DNA of 51,311 bases from Gammaproteobacteria bacterium. GTDB lineage: Bacteria; Pseudomonadota; Gammaproteobacteria; Eutrophobiales; Eutrophobiaceae. Position numbers and translations under genes: made by a program. This document shows, one piece after another, positions 9,249-16,811 of this stretch. The stretch lies in assembly GCA_026710545.1 (NCBI GenBank), contig JAPOQU010000032.1, positions 1 through 51,311 on the forward strand. The letters run 5' to 3'. The notes beneath the pieces were generated by a model. It saw nothing but the letters and a program-made list of their open reading frames with translations. It searched no databases and had not been told where the DNA came from. Position 1 is the stretch's first letter; each line of letters opens with the position of its first letter.

Positions 9249-10859
9249 TCAGTTACGTTGCGCTGAGCGGTACCTGCCCATCAACTGCTCCGTCGATGCA
9301 TCATGGGAACCGGGCGGTTCGCCGCCTGCCAGTTCTGCCGCTATCTGTCCCGCCAGGGTTTTGCCGAGATCCACGCCCCACTGGTCGAAGGCGTTGATGC
9401 CCCAGATGGCCGCCTCCACGTAAGTCTTGTGTTCGTACAGGGCGAGCAGCATGCCCAGGGTGTACGGGTCAAGCCGGTCGTAGACGATGGTGGTGCTCGG
9501 CCTGTTGCCGTCGAAGTGGCGGTGGGGCTCGGCGCTGTTGGCGCTGCCCCGCATCAGGGCTTCGCCCTGGGCCAGGCAGTTGGCGACCAGGAGTTCGTGT
9601 TGTGCGCGGTCATGACCGCCGGTCAGGGGCAGCAGGAAGTCAATGGATGAGATACGCGTGCCCTGGTGCAGGAACTGGAAAACGGCGTGTTGCGCCTGGC
9701 TGCCGGCGCCGCCCCAGATGACCTGGGAGGTCTTTGTTCCCACCCGGTTTCCGTCCGTACCGACCGACTTGCCGTTGCTTTCCATCACCAGTTGTCCCAG
9801 GTAGGCCGGGAGTATTTCCAGCCGCTGGTCATAGGGGATGACGGCATGGGCGCCGACGTCAAAAAAGTTGTTATACCAGACGCTCAGCAGGGCCAGGATT
9901 ACCGGGATATTGTTATCGAATGCGCTGGAGCGGAAGTGCAGGTCCAGCGCGTGCGCTCCCGCCAGGAACTCCCTGAAATTATCCTCGCCGATGCAGATGG
10001 CGCTGCTCATCCCGATGCAGGACCAGATTGAATAGCGCCCGCCGGTCCAGTCCTCGAGCTTGAAATAACGGTCCTTGCCGATACCGAAGCGTTCGACCGC
10101 GGCGCTATTGCCCGAAACGGCCAGGAAATGCCTGCCGGTGTCGTTGCAGCCGTTTTCCGCCAGCCAGCGTTCCGCCCGGGTTGCGTTGACCAGCGTTTCC
10201 TGCGTCGTGAAAGATTTGGAGGCGACGATAAACAGCGTGGTTTCCGGGTCGGCGCGGGCCAGGGCGCGCTCGATATCGAAGGGGTCGATATTGGCGACGA
10301 AATCGATGTCCATGCCCTCCCGGTGATACCCGGACAGCGCCCCGTTCACCAGGCGCGGACCCAGGTCGGAACCGCCGATGCCGATGTTGACCACCCGGGT
10401 TATGGGCTTTCCCGCAGACCCCCTGACCTCACCGGCGCGTAACCGCTTGACGAATGCGAACATCCTGTCCCGTTCCTGCCGGACCCGGCGGGCCATGCCG
10501 TCCGGTTCGCCGTTCCCCTGGATGCCCGCCCCGGCATCATCAGGAACCCGCAGCAGCGTATGCAACGCCGGACGCTGTTCCGTGGTATTGACTTCCTGCC
10601 CCGAAAACAATGCGCCGATCTTCTCACCCAGCCCGAGTTGCCCGGCCAGGTCCAGCAACAGCGACAGGGTTTCGTCAGTGATGAGGTTCCTGGAGAAATC
10701 GACAAACAGCCGTTCCAGGCCGAGTGAAAACCGTTGCGCGCGTCCCGGATCCCGGGCAAATTCCCCGTGCAGGCGCAACTCCGCTGCCTGCCGCTGGTGT
10801 TCTGCAAGGAGACGCCAGGCCGTTGTCTGTTCCGGTGGAGTGTTGTTTTGTACTGCCAT
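9249..10859 (-). CDS. pgi: Glucose-6-phosphate isomerase
   Basis: A 536-residue enzyme that interconverts glucose 6-phosphate and fructose 6-phosphate. Clear family segments are NIGIGGSDLGPRLV, SKSFTTQETLVNA, GRYSIWSCIGMS, and the C-terminal LTGGHDRAQHELL and AIWGINAFDQWGVDLGK. Length is typical for the E. coli-type Pgi. It supplies hexose phosphates for the nucleotide-sugar genes further along, but there is no operon link. The 3' end reaches to about 110 bases from the NYN gene end (convergent). Confidence 0.95.
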   Translation of the reverse strand: MAVQNNTPPEQTTAWRLLAEHQRQAAELRLHGEFARDPGRAQRFSLGLERLFVDFSRNLITDETLSLLLDLAGQLGLGEKIGALFSGQEVNTTEQRPALHTLLRVPDDAGAGIQGNGEPDGMARRVRQERDRMFAFVKRLRAGEVRGSAGKPITRVVNIGIGGSDLGPRLVNGALSGYHREGMDIDFVANIDPFDIERALARADPETTLFIVASKSFTTQETLVNATRAERWLAENGCNDTGRHFLAVSGNSAAVERFGIGKDRYFKLEDWTGGRYSIWSCIGMSSAICIGEDNFREFLAGAHALDLHFRSSAFDNNIPVILALLSVWYNNFFDVGAHAVIPYDQRLEILPAYLGQLVMESNGKSVGTDGNRVGTKTSQVIWGGAGSQAQHAVFQFLHQGTRISSIDFLLPLTGGHDRAQHELLVANCLAQGEALMRGSANSAEPHRHFDGNRPSTTIVYDRLDPYTLGMLLALYEHKTYVEAAIWGINAFDQWGVDLGKTLAGQIAAELAGGEPPGSHDASTEQLMGRYRSAQRN

Positions 10860-10946
10860 AGCTCTCCATTATTATAGCTGCAACAGTAAATCTAACACTC
10901 AAGTGGGAATATTGGAACCTGACGCCGGGATTGCGGGCAGCCGGCA

Positions 10947-11981
10947 TCACTGATCCTGCGCTGGACTGGAGCCTGCGCTGGCCGGCTGGAACCGCTGAAG
11001 GGCGTTCAGGAACTGCTCCGTGCTCGCCTGCCAGGAGCGCGCTTCGGCGAACTTGCGGCATTGGGCGGGATCGATGTCGAGGGCGCCTCGAATGGCGCGG
11101 CTCAGATCCTTATCGAGACAGCCGACGGGATGGCCATTGATCACGTCGTTGGGACCCGTAACCGGATACGCCGCGACGGGCACGCCCGAGGCCAGCGCTT
11201 CCAGAAGCACGAGACCGAAGGTATCGGTCAGGCTGGGAAAGACGAAGACGTCGGCATTCGCGTAGGCTGCCGCCAGCTCGGCGCCGTGCATTTCACCCAG
11301 GAAACGAACCTCGGGGAACCTCCGGCGCAATTGATCGAGTTGCGGGCCGTCCCCGACGACCAGCTTTGTTCCATTGAGCGGGAGTCCGAGAAAAGCTTCG
11401 ATGTTCTTCTCCACGGCGACGCGCCCGACATATAGATAGTGAGGGCGGGGATCGGGCGTTTCTTGCCTGGGCCGCGGGTGGAAAAGTTCCACATCGACGC
11501 CGCGGCTCCAGATTTCCAGATTCTTGAAGCCTTTCGCCACGAGCTCTGAGCGAAGCGAGCCGGTCGCCACCATCGTTCGTTGCGCCGCGCCATGAAACCA
11601 CTTCAAGAACGCGTAGCTCCAATCTGTGGGGAACCGGGTTCGAGCGTGCAGGTACTCCGGAAACTTTGTGTGGTATGAAGTGGTGAACGGATAGCCCCGC
11701 GTCAGGCAGACCTTCCGGGCGGCCATGCCGAGCGGGCCTTCGGTGGCGATATGAATGGCGCAGGGTTGGAACGCTGCAATGCGGCGACCCATGTCATTCC
11801 AGGGCCAAACCGCGAGACGGATTTCCTTGTAGGTCGGGAGGGGCACCGTCCGGTAACGGTCGGGCGTCACCAGTTCGACGGTGTTACCCATGGTGCGGAG
11901 ATTGCCGGCAACCGTACTCAGGGTGCGAACCACGCCGTTCACCTGAGGATACCAGGCGTCGCTGACGATCAAGATACGCAC
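10947..11981 (-). CDS. agt: Lipid glycosyltransferase of the Agt type (GT4)
   Basis: A GT4/GT-B glycosyltransferase with the N-terminal VRILIVSDAWYPQVNGVVRT, the donor-site GDGPQLDQLRRRFP and the EX7E region DTFGLVLLEALASGVPV. Start is set at GTG 11981 because it lies four bases after the stop of the upstream PlcP gene; a longer reading frame would overlap that gene by more than 70 bases. In alphaproteobacteria and many marine bacteria this family is paired with PlcP and uses the diacylglycerol PlcP releases to make glucosyl- or glucuronosyl-diacylglycerol under phosphate limitation. Ugd at 44473 could supply UDP-GlcA. The assignment rests on the pairing and the Pho box, so substrate choice stays open. 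Confidence 0.78.
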   Translation of the reverse strand: MRILIVSDAWYPQVNGVVRTLSTVAGNLRTMGNTVELVTPDRYRTVPLPTYKEIRLAVWPWNDMGRRIAAFQPCAIHIATEGPLGMAARKVCLTRGYPFTTSYHTKFPEYLHARTRFPTDWSYAFLKWFHGAAQRTMVATGSLRSELVAKGFKNLEIWSRGVDVELFHPRPRQETPDPRPHYLYVGRVAVEKNIEAFLGLPLNGTKLVVGDGPQLDQLRRRFPEVRFLGEMHGAELAAAYANADVFVFPSLTDTFGLVLLEALASGVPVAAYPVTGPNDVINGHPVGCLDKDLSRAIRGALDIDPAQCRKFAEARSWQASTEQFLNALQRFQPASAGSSPAQDQ

Positions 11982-11985
11982 GGAA

Positions 11986-12768
11986 CTAACTCGCCAACGC
12001 CAGCGCGTCCCCGGTTTCGACCGTCGCCCAGTGAAGGATCTCCAAACGTCCGTCAAAATGCTCTACCAGCGCCGTGCAGCTCTCCACCCAGTCGCCGTCG
12101 TTGCAGTAGAGCACGCCGCCGATATCGCGGATCTCGGCGTGGTGGATGTGGCCGCAGACGACGCCGTCCACGTTGCGCCGCCCGGCTTCCTCCGCGATGG
12201 CTCCCTCGAAATTGCTGATGTGTTCCACTGCGTTCTTGACCTTGTGCTTGAGGAACGCGGACAGCGACCAGTAGGGATAGCCAAGTCTCCGCCGTATCGA
12301 GTTAAAGCGGTTGTTGATCGATAGCGCGGCGCGGTAGCCGATGTCTCCCAACAGGGCCAACCAGCGGGCATACCGGACGATACAGTCGAACTCATCCCCG
12401 TGAATGACAAGCAGCCGCCGGCCGTCGGCGGTCTTGTGGATGGCCTCGCGCTCCACTGCGACTCCGCCGAAGTGCAGTCCCGTATAGTCCCTGGCCGCCT
12501 CGTCGTGATTCCCGGGGACGTAGACCACCCGCACGCCCTTGCGCGCCTTGCGCAGGATCTTCTGGATGACGTCGTTGTGGGATTGGTCCCAGTACCAGTT
12601 ATTTTTGAGCCGCCAGCCATCAATGATGTCGCCCACAAGGTAGAGAAAATCCGACTCGTTCCACTTCAGAAAACTGAGCAGGTATTCGGATTTACATCCT
12701 CGTGTCCCGAGGTGGACGTCCGAAATCCAGATAGTACGAAAATGCCGGGGTCGCGGAACGATATTCAT
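11986..12768 (-). CDS. plcP: PlcP-type phospholipase C (metallophosphoesterase)
   Basis: A 260-residue calcineurin-like phosphoesterase with WISDVHLGTRG, VGDIIDGW, VPGNHDE, IHGDEFD and CGHIHHAE, which gives all metal ligands. Automated annotation usually calls such proteins UDP-2,3-diacylglucosamine hydrolase, yet the features NWYWDQSHNDV, RKARKGVRVVYVPGNHDE and YWSLSAFLK match the Sinorhizobium PlcP group, which cleaves membrane phospholipids to diacylglycerol when phosphate is scarce. The directly coupled glycosyltransferase downstream and a Pho box upstream support this over LpxH. It is a cytoplasmic membrane-associated enzyme by family. Confidence 0.8.
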   Translation of the reverse strand: MNIVPRPRHFRTIWISDVHLGTRGCKSEYLLSFLKWNESDFLYLVGDIIDGWRLKNNWYWDQSHNDVIQKILRKARKGVRVVYVPGNHDEAARDYTGLHFGGVAVEREAIHKTADGRRLLVIHGDEFDCIVRYARWLALLGDIGYRAALSINNRFNSIRRRLGYPYWSLSAFLKHKVKNAVEHISNFEGAIAEEAGRRNVDGVVCGHIHHAEIRDIGGVLYCNDGDWVESCTALVEHFDGRLEILHWATVETGDALALAS

Positions 12769-12853
12769 AATCTGTGAGGAAGTGCCAGGTTTCTCTTTGC
12801 ACGCAACGACACATCGTGTGCCGATTACTTGTCTACGAGTTTAATACTGTGCG

Positions 12854-12871
12854 ATTACAGAAATGTGACAG
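12854..12871 (-). promoter_or_regulatory. Pho box upstream of plcP-agt
   Basis: Read on the minus strand the site is CTGTCAC-ATTT-CTGTAAT, a 7-4-7 direct repeat that matches the PhoB consensus CTGTCAT-N4-CTGTCAT at 12 of 14 positions. A weak -10 candidate TAAACT begins ten bases after the second repeat, the spacing usual for PhoB-activated promoters. It lies about 86 bases upstream of the plcP start. No other site this good was seen in the window, although I did not scan exhaustively. Confidence 0.7.
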
Positions 12872-13078
12872 CGTAGATGTATGCGCTCAGATGCCTGGGA
12901 ATGCTTCAATCCAGCTTTCAGTCTGGCAGTCTGTCAATCGGCAGGTCAAATGCTATTTCAAGGGAAATTCCTGAACGGCAGGTGGATCAGGTTACGGGGA
13001 GGGGGTCAATAGGGTTGGATGCCATTCTGTAGCCGGTTGCATAGCGTGGTTGACCTGAAAGAAGATTTATAGTAATAT
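12872..13078. other. Gene-free stretch between plcP and vapB
   Basis: Lower-GC sequence between the divergent plcP and vapB genes. Apart from the Pho box at its left border and the VapB-type operator at its right border I see no gene, tRNA or repeat here. The only open frame that crosses the Pho box has no recognisable protein features. Confidence 0.6.
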
Positions 13079-13103
13079 TTAACCAGTTAAATTAACCGGT
13101 ATA
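13079..13103. promoter_or_regulatory. Probable autoregulatory operator of vapBC
   Basis: TTAACCAGTTAA is an interrupted palindrome (TTAAC-CA-GTTAA), followed by a second half-match TTAACCGG. It lies about 22 bases before the vapB start, where antitoxins of this class bind to repress their own operon. The link to VapB is inferred from position. Confidence 0.5.
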
Positions 13104-13112
13104 TACAAAGAC

Positions 13113-13364
13113 GTGCGTGAAGTTCAGGCAACCGAAGCAAAAGCTCACCTTGCCCGACTGCTCAGCGAAGTTGAGCACGGAGAAACCATTGCAATCACCC
13201 GTCATGGCAAGCCGATTGCGCACCTGGTGCCCGCCGAGGCCCAGGAGCGCGCGGGCCGCAGGGCCGCAGTCGAGCGCTTTGAGGCCTGGCGCGCCGGCTG
13301 GAAAGGTATCGAAATGTCCCTGGAAGAGATCCTCGCCACCCGCCACGAAGGCCATCGCTATTGA
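13113..13364 (+). CDS. vapB: VapB antitoxin, Phd/YefM family
   Basis: An 83-residue antitoxin with the Phd-type opening VREVQATEAKAHLARLL, the DNA-binding part GETIAITRHGKPIAHLVP, and a C-terminal toxin-wrapping tail ending in HEGHRY. The start is GTG. Its stop overlaps the TTG start of the PIN toxin in the string TTGA, so the two are translated together. By family it neutralises VapC and represses the operon. Confidence 0.88.
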   Translation: MREVQATEAKAHLARLLSEVEHGETIAITRHGKPIAHLVPAEAQERAGRRAAVERFEAWRAGWKGIEMSLEEILATRHEGHRY

Positions 13365-13768
13365 ACGACTTTGTTCTTGATGCGTCGGTCGCCCTGGCGT
13401 GGTTCCTTGACGATGAACAGGCACCTCAAGCCGATAACGTGCGTGCACGCCTGGCGCGGGACAGGGCGCTTGTCCCCCAGCTATGGCACCTGGAAGTCCG
13501 TAACGGCCTGATCATCGCCGAACGGCGCGGGCGTTTGTCCGCAACCCGCATGGACGAATGTCTGGACGCGCTTAAATGGCTCCCCATTCAAACCGATTCA
13601 GAGGCTGTCCTCGAGATGGTTGTCTCTCTTGCCCGATGGCACAAGCTATCCGTCTATGATGCCGTCTACCTGGAGTTGGCAAAACGCCGGGATGCGGCGC
13701 TGGCAAGCCTGGACGGCGCGCTGCTGCGGGCAGCCGCAAAGGAAAGCGTGGAACTCCTGGGTCAATAA
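13361..13768 (+). CDS. vapC: VapC toxin, PIN-domain ribonuclease
   Basis: A 135-residue PIN protein. The acidic site is laid out as FVLDASVALAW (first Asp), LEVRNGL (Glu), YDAVYLELA and SLDGALLRAA (last Asp). VapC toxins cut specific tRNAs or rRNA when free of antitoxin. The TTG start overlaps the vapB stop. A tRNA-Arg gene lies directly downstream on the other strand; that may be chance, or reflect insertion at a tRNA. Confidence 0.88.
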   Translation: MNDFVLDASVALAWFLDDEQAPQADNVRARLARDRALVPQLWHLEVRNGLIIAERRGRLSATRMDECLDALKWLPIQTDSEAVLEMVVSLARWHKLSVYDAVYLELAKRRDAALASLDGALLRAAAKESVELLGQ

Positions 13769-13790
13769 CACCTCAATGAAGCAAAAAATG

Positions 13791-13864
13791 CGCCCTGAAG
13801 AGGATTCGAACCTCTGGCCTTCCGCTTAGGAGGCGGACGCTCTATCCATCTGAGCTATCAGGGC
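13791..13864 (-). tRNA. tRNA-Arg (anticodon CCT)
   Basis: On the minus strand a full cloverleaf can be drawn: acceptor GCCCTGA with TCAGGGC, D arm GCTC...GAGC, anticodon stem TCCGC/GCGGA with loop CTCCTAA (anticodon CCT, reads AGG), and T arm AGAGG-TTCGAAT-CCTCT. CCA is not encoded (the bases after the discriminator are CAT). A T-run follows, which may end the transcript. Confidence 0.95.
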
Positions 13865-13926
13865 GTGGAGTGTGATAAATCGCTTGCGCGGTTGATATAA
13901 TAGAAGCATATCATTTTTTGTTAATT

Positions 13927-14607
13927 ATGCTGATTAAGAAATATTCGGTTATTGTTCCTGCCCTGAATGAGGCGGAGTATATCGGCGCCACCCTGGCGCG
14001 TCTCCAGGTCGCCCGCGCCAGGGGCCACGAGGTGATCCTGGTGGATGGCGGCAGCACCGATGGCACTTGCGAAATCGCGGCAGGCATGGTCGACCGGGTC
14101 CTGGAATGTGCGCCGGGCAGGGCGGCGCAGATGAATCACGGCGCCCGCAGTGCGCACGGCGATATTTTAATCTTCCTCCACGCCGACACCTGGCTGCACA
14201 GCGAATTTGACAGGATACTGGATAAAACAGGCATTTCGGAGCAAGGCTGGGGTTACTTTGATATCAGGTTGTCGGGGGGGCATTTCATGTTCCGCTGTAT
14301 TGAAAAACTCATGAACCTCCGTGTCGGAGTGACCGGTATCGTGACGGGAGACCATACAATTTTTACCGGCAGGCATATTTTCCGGCGACTGCGCGGCTAT
14401 GCGGATATCCCGTTGATGGAAGACGTGGAGCTGACCGGAAGACTGAATAAAATGTCTCCACCCACCCGTATCAGGCAGTCTGTTACCAGTTCATCACGCC
14501 GCTGGGAAAAGCACGGAATTGCCAGGACGGTGCTGCTTTCATGGGCCTTGAGGTTCTGCTACGCACTCGGCTTCGACCCGCGTGACCTTGTCAAACAGTA
14601 TTATTGA
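13927..14607 (+). CDS. Glycosyltransferase family 2, TIGR04283-like
   Basis: A small GT2 enzyme of about 226 residues with SVIVPALNEAEYIGATLARL, VDGGSTDGT, APGRAAQMNHGA, the metal motif FLHADTWL and the late PLMEDVELTGRL. These are the marks of the TIGR04283 group. I chose ATG 13927 over the TTG nine bases upstream. The next gene overlaps its 3' end by 26 bases and belongs to the partner family TIGR04282; the pair occurs together in many proteobacteria. The acceptor is not known. Confidence 0.82.
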   Translation: MLIKKYSVIVPALNEAEYIGATLARLQVARARGHEVILVDGGSTDGTCEIAAGMVDRVLECAPGRAAQMNHGARSAHGDILIFLHADTWLHSEFDRILDKTGISEQGWGYFDIRLSGGHFMFRCIEKLMNLRVGVTGIVTGDHTIFTGRHIFRRLRGYADIPLMEDVELTGRLNKMSPPTRIRQSVTSSSRRWEKHGIARTVLLSWALRFCYALGFDPRDLVKQYY

Positions 14608-15202
14608 TACAACGGCGCGCTTGCTTGTCTTTACCAGGACGCCCGTACCGGGGGGTGTGAAAACCCGCCTTTCCTCTGCAATTGGCGACGAGCGGACTGT
14701 TGCCGTGCATACCGGGTTACTGGAGCGCACCCTGGAACAGGCGCGCCGCTCAAGAATCGGGGACATCGAGCTTTGGTGTACGCCCACCACACGGCATCCC
14801 GTGCTGGCCGATCTCAGGGACAGGTTTTCCCTGGCGCTGCAGATGCAGGCGGGCGCCGACCTGGGTGAGCGCATGCAGTCTGCCATGGAGCAGACCTTGA
14901 AGACCTGCCGCCACGCGCTGCTCATCGGCAGCGATTGCATCGATCTGTCGGCTGCGGATATTGACCTTGCCCTGGCTAAACTGGTGGCGGGATACGACGT
15001 TGTCCTTGGCCCGGCCCATGACGGCGGGTATTACCTGATCGGATTGAGCAGGCTGCAGCGGCAACTGTTTGCGGATATTGCCTGGGGGACGGACAGGGTG
15101 CTGCCGGTTACCCGGGAACGGGCCGCACAACTGGAACTGAAGCTGTTTGAATTACCCGTACGGCGCGATCTTGATCGGCCGGAAGACTTGCGTTACCTGT
15201 AG
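14582..15202 (+). CDS. TIGR04282 / DUF2064 glycosyltransferase-like protein
   Basis: A 206-residue nucleotidyltransferase-fold protein with LLVFTRTPVPGGVKTRLSS, LIGSDCIDLSAADIDLA and LGPAHDGGYYLIGL, all typical of DUF2064. The start GTG lies inside the end of the TIGR04283 partner gene, so translation is coupled. Some relatives are called CofC-like, but the present protein has the DUF2064 signature, and I do not assign it to F420 synthesis despite cofD/cofE at 36-38 kb. Confidence 0.8.
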   Translation: MTLSNSIIDTTARLLVFTRTPVPGGVKTRLSSAIGDERTVAVHTGLLERTLEQARRSRIGDIELWCTPTTRHPVLADLRDRFSLALQMQAGADLGERMQSAMEQTLKTCRHALLIGSDCIDLSAADIDLALAKLVAGYDVVLGPAHDGGYYLIGLSRLQRQLFADIAWGTDRVLPVTRERAAQLELKLFELPVRRDLDRPEDLRYL

Positions 15203-15218
15203 GACACGTATTCCGTCA

Positions 15219-15236
15219 TTCCCGCTTGCGCGGGAA
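15219..15236. terminator. Hairpin between convergent genes
   Basis: TTCCCGC-TTGC-GCGGGAA sits between the converging ends of the DUF2064 and Sel1-repeat genes. It belongs to the common class of short REP-like stems and probably serves as a bidirectional transcript end, without a strong U-run. Confidence 0.4.
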
Positions 15237-15248
15237 CGACGTTGTTCC

Positions 15249-15749
15249 TTAATTATTCGCCTGCGGTTCTTCTTCCTTCGGGCCGTAGTCCCTGATGAGT
15301 TTCCGGGACAGTTTTTGCGCCTCTTCCAGTTCCGCCGGCGACAGGTTGGCGCTGGCCGCCGTCAGGGCATCCAACGATTTCTTGTGCCTGTGTTCTGCGC
15401 CTACCCGGTACCAGGCATAGGCATATTCATAGTCTTTCGGTACGCCTCTGCCTTTCATATACAGTTCCGCCAGCCGGTACTGGGCCTGTTTGACGCGCTG
15501 CTCAGCTGATTTCCGGAACCATATTGCCGCTTCTTCGTAGCTTTGCTCTACGCCGTTTCCGCGCAGGTACATCATTGCCACGTAATACTGGGCAAGACCG
15601 TGGTCCGAGGTTTCCGCCAGGGAACGCATGGTATTGAAGGCCTGGTCGTATTCGCCCTTGGCATAGGCGAAGACGCCGTCACTGAAATCGGCAAACGCCT
15701 GGGTGGCTGCCAGGCCGGCCAGTAAAATGGCAAGGCAGAGCTTTTTCAT
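15249..15749 (-). CDS. Exported Sel1-repeat (TPR-like) protein
   Basis: A 166-residue protein with a signal peptide (KKLCLAILLAGLAATQAFA, cleavage after AFA) and Sel1-type repeats, seen as AQYYVAMMYLRGNGVEQSYE and AQYRLAELYMKGRGVPKDYE. Sel1 proteins act as periplasmic scaffolds. It stands alone, convergent to the TIGR04282 gene, so no partner can be named. Confidence 0.85.
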   Translation of the reverse strand: MKKLCLAILLAGLAATQAFADFSDGVFAYAKGEYDQAFNTMRSLAETSDHGLAQYYVAMMYLRGNGVEQSYEEAAIWFRKSAEQRVKQAQYRLAELYMKGRGVPKDYEYAYAWYRVGAEHRHKKSLDALTAASANLSPAELEEAQKLSRKLIRDYGPKEEEPQANN

Positions 15750-15811
15750 GGGCGGGATTATACTCTTATTTGCCCGGTTCCGACAATAAACACGCGTTCG
15801 AAGCAGAACTT

Positions 15812-15899
15812 AATTTGGGACACCCATGAATTAACAAAGCTTGTTAATTCATGGGTGTCCCAAATTTCGATTTATTGTTAATTCATGGGTGTCCCAAAT
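15812..15899. repeat. GGGACACCCATGAATT inverted repeat plus third half copy
   Basis: A 26-bp stem (15812-15837 with 15841-15866) with a 3-base loop AGC is followed by a third half-unit at 15873-15899. The unit is the same as in the hpnH-dxs gap (2365-2500). It lies between the Sel1 gene and the 3' end of the MTHFR-like gene. Confidence 0.85.
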
Positions 15900-15905
15900 T
15901 AAGAA

Positions 15906-16811
15906 TTATTTGCCTAGTTCCGAGAGTAGAGACGCGATTGAGGCGGCGGACTGTCCCGGGGCCATCAGGTGTACGCCTGCGATGCCTTCCATCTTTTGCA
16001 TGCGCTCAATCAATTCGATACAGATGCGCCGTCCCTCCTGTTTCGGGTGGGGGCTGCCCTCCAGTCGCTGTATCAACGGGTCGGGCATAGCCACTCCCCA
16101 GAGGTTGTCGCGCATCCACCTGGCGGACCGGGCGGAAGCCACGGGACCCAGGCCGATGAGTATTTTCACCCGGTCGAGCAGTCCCCATTCACCCATTTTG
16201 CCGATGTAGGCTTCTACCAGGTCAATGTCGTAACACAACTGCGTTTGTATGAAGCGGGCGCCGGCGTCTATTTTTTTTACGAGGGCAGGGGGGGCTTCCG
16301 TGCCGGAATGGTGTCGCGGCACGTCTGCCGAACCGATGTGGAAATGCGGGGGAGGGTCGATTTCACGGCCGTTCGGTAACGCGCCCTGCGCGCTCATGTC
16401 CCTGGCGATGGCCATCAGGGCGGTGCTGTTGATGTCATGAACCGCTTTGGCCTCGGGTTGGTCGCCGTTGGCAGGGTCGTCTCCCGTAAGCAGCAACAGG
16501 TTGGAGACGCCGAATGCCGCGCACCCGACCAGGTCTGCGCATAACGCGATCCGGTTACGGTCGCGGCAGGTCAGTTGCAGCACCGGCTCAATATGATTGA
16601 CGGCAAGCAGGGTCGCGGCGGCTACACTCGACATGGTAGTCCTGGCCGCGGCGCCGTCGGTGACGTTGATTGCCTCGACCCGGCCCCTGAGCGCATCTGC
16701 CTCCGCGAGCAACCTGCCGGCTGAGGCCGCCAGCGGCGGCACCAGTTCCGCGGTAAAGCAGAACTTCCCTTCATCCAGGGATGTTTCCAGGTTATTCAGT
16801 ATGTTGTTCAT
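15906..16811 (-). CDS. Methylenetetrahydrofolate reductase-like protein
   Basis: A 301-residue TIM-barrel protein with FTAELVPPLAAS, the folate/FAD-side PVLQLTCRDRNRIAL, LLLTGDDP and GARFIQTQLCYD. These are family hallmarks of MetF-like enzymes. The sequence differs from the housekeeping MetF (it lacks the usual FEFFPP start), so it may act on another C1-folate or be a divergent paralogue. Its start overlaps the end of the upstream alpha/beta hydrolase by a single base, so the two are coupled. Confidence 0.78.
   Translation of the reverse strand: MNNILNNLETSLDEGKFCFTAELVPPLAASAGRLLAEADALRGRVEAINVTDGAAARTTMSSVAAATLLAVNHIEPVLQLTCRDRNRIALCADLVGCAAFGVSNLLLLTGDDPANGDQPEAKAVHDINSTALMAIARDMSAQGALPNGREIDPPPHFHIGSADVPRHHSGTEAPPALVKKIDAGARFIQTQLCYDIDLVEAYIGKMGEWGLLDRVKILIGLGPVASARSARWMRDNLWGVAMPDPLIQRLEGSPHPKQEGRRICIELIERMQKMEGIAGVHLMAPGQSAASIASLLSELGK

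Noticed and set aside
11986..12768. Annotation as LpxH (UDP-2,3-diacylglucosamine hydrolase)
   Set aside because: Conserved parts, the Agt-type neighbour and the Pho box fit PlcP better; LpxH remains the fallback.
12774..12974. A 66-codon plus-strand frame upstream of vapB
   Set aside because: It crosses the Pho box, has odd, Cys- and Gln-rich composition and no family features.
14582..15202. Possible CofC for the F420 genes
   Set aside because: The motifs are those of DUF2064/TIGR04282 and the gene is paired with its usual TIGR04283 partner, 21 kb from cofE-cofD.
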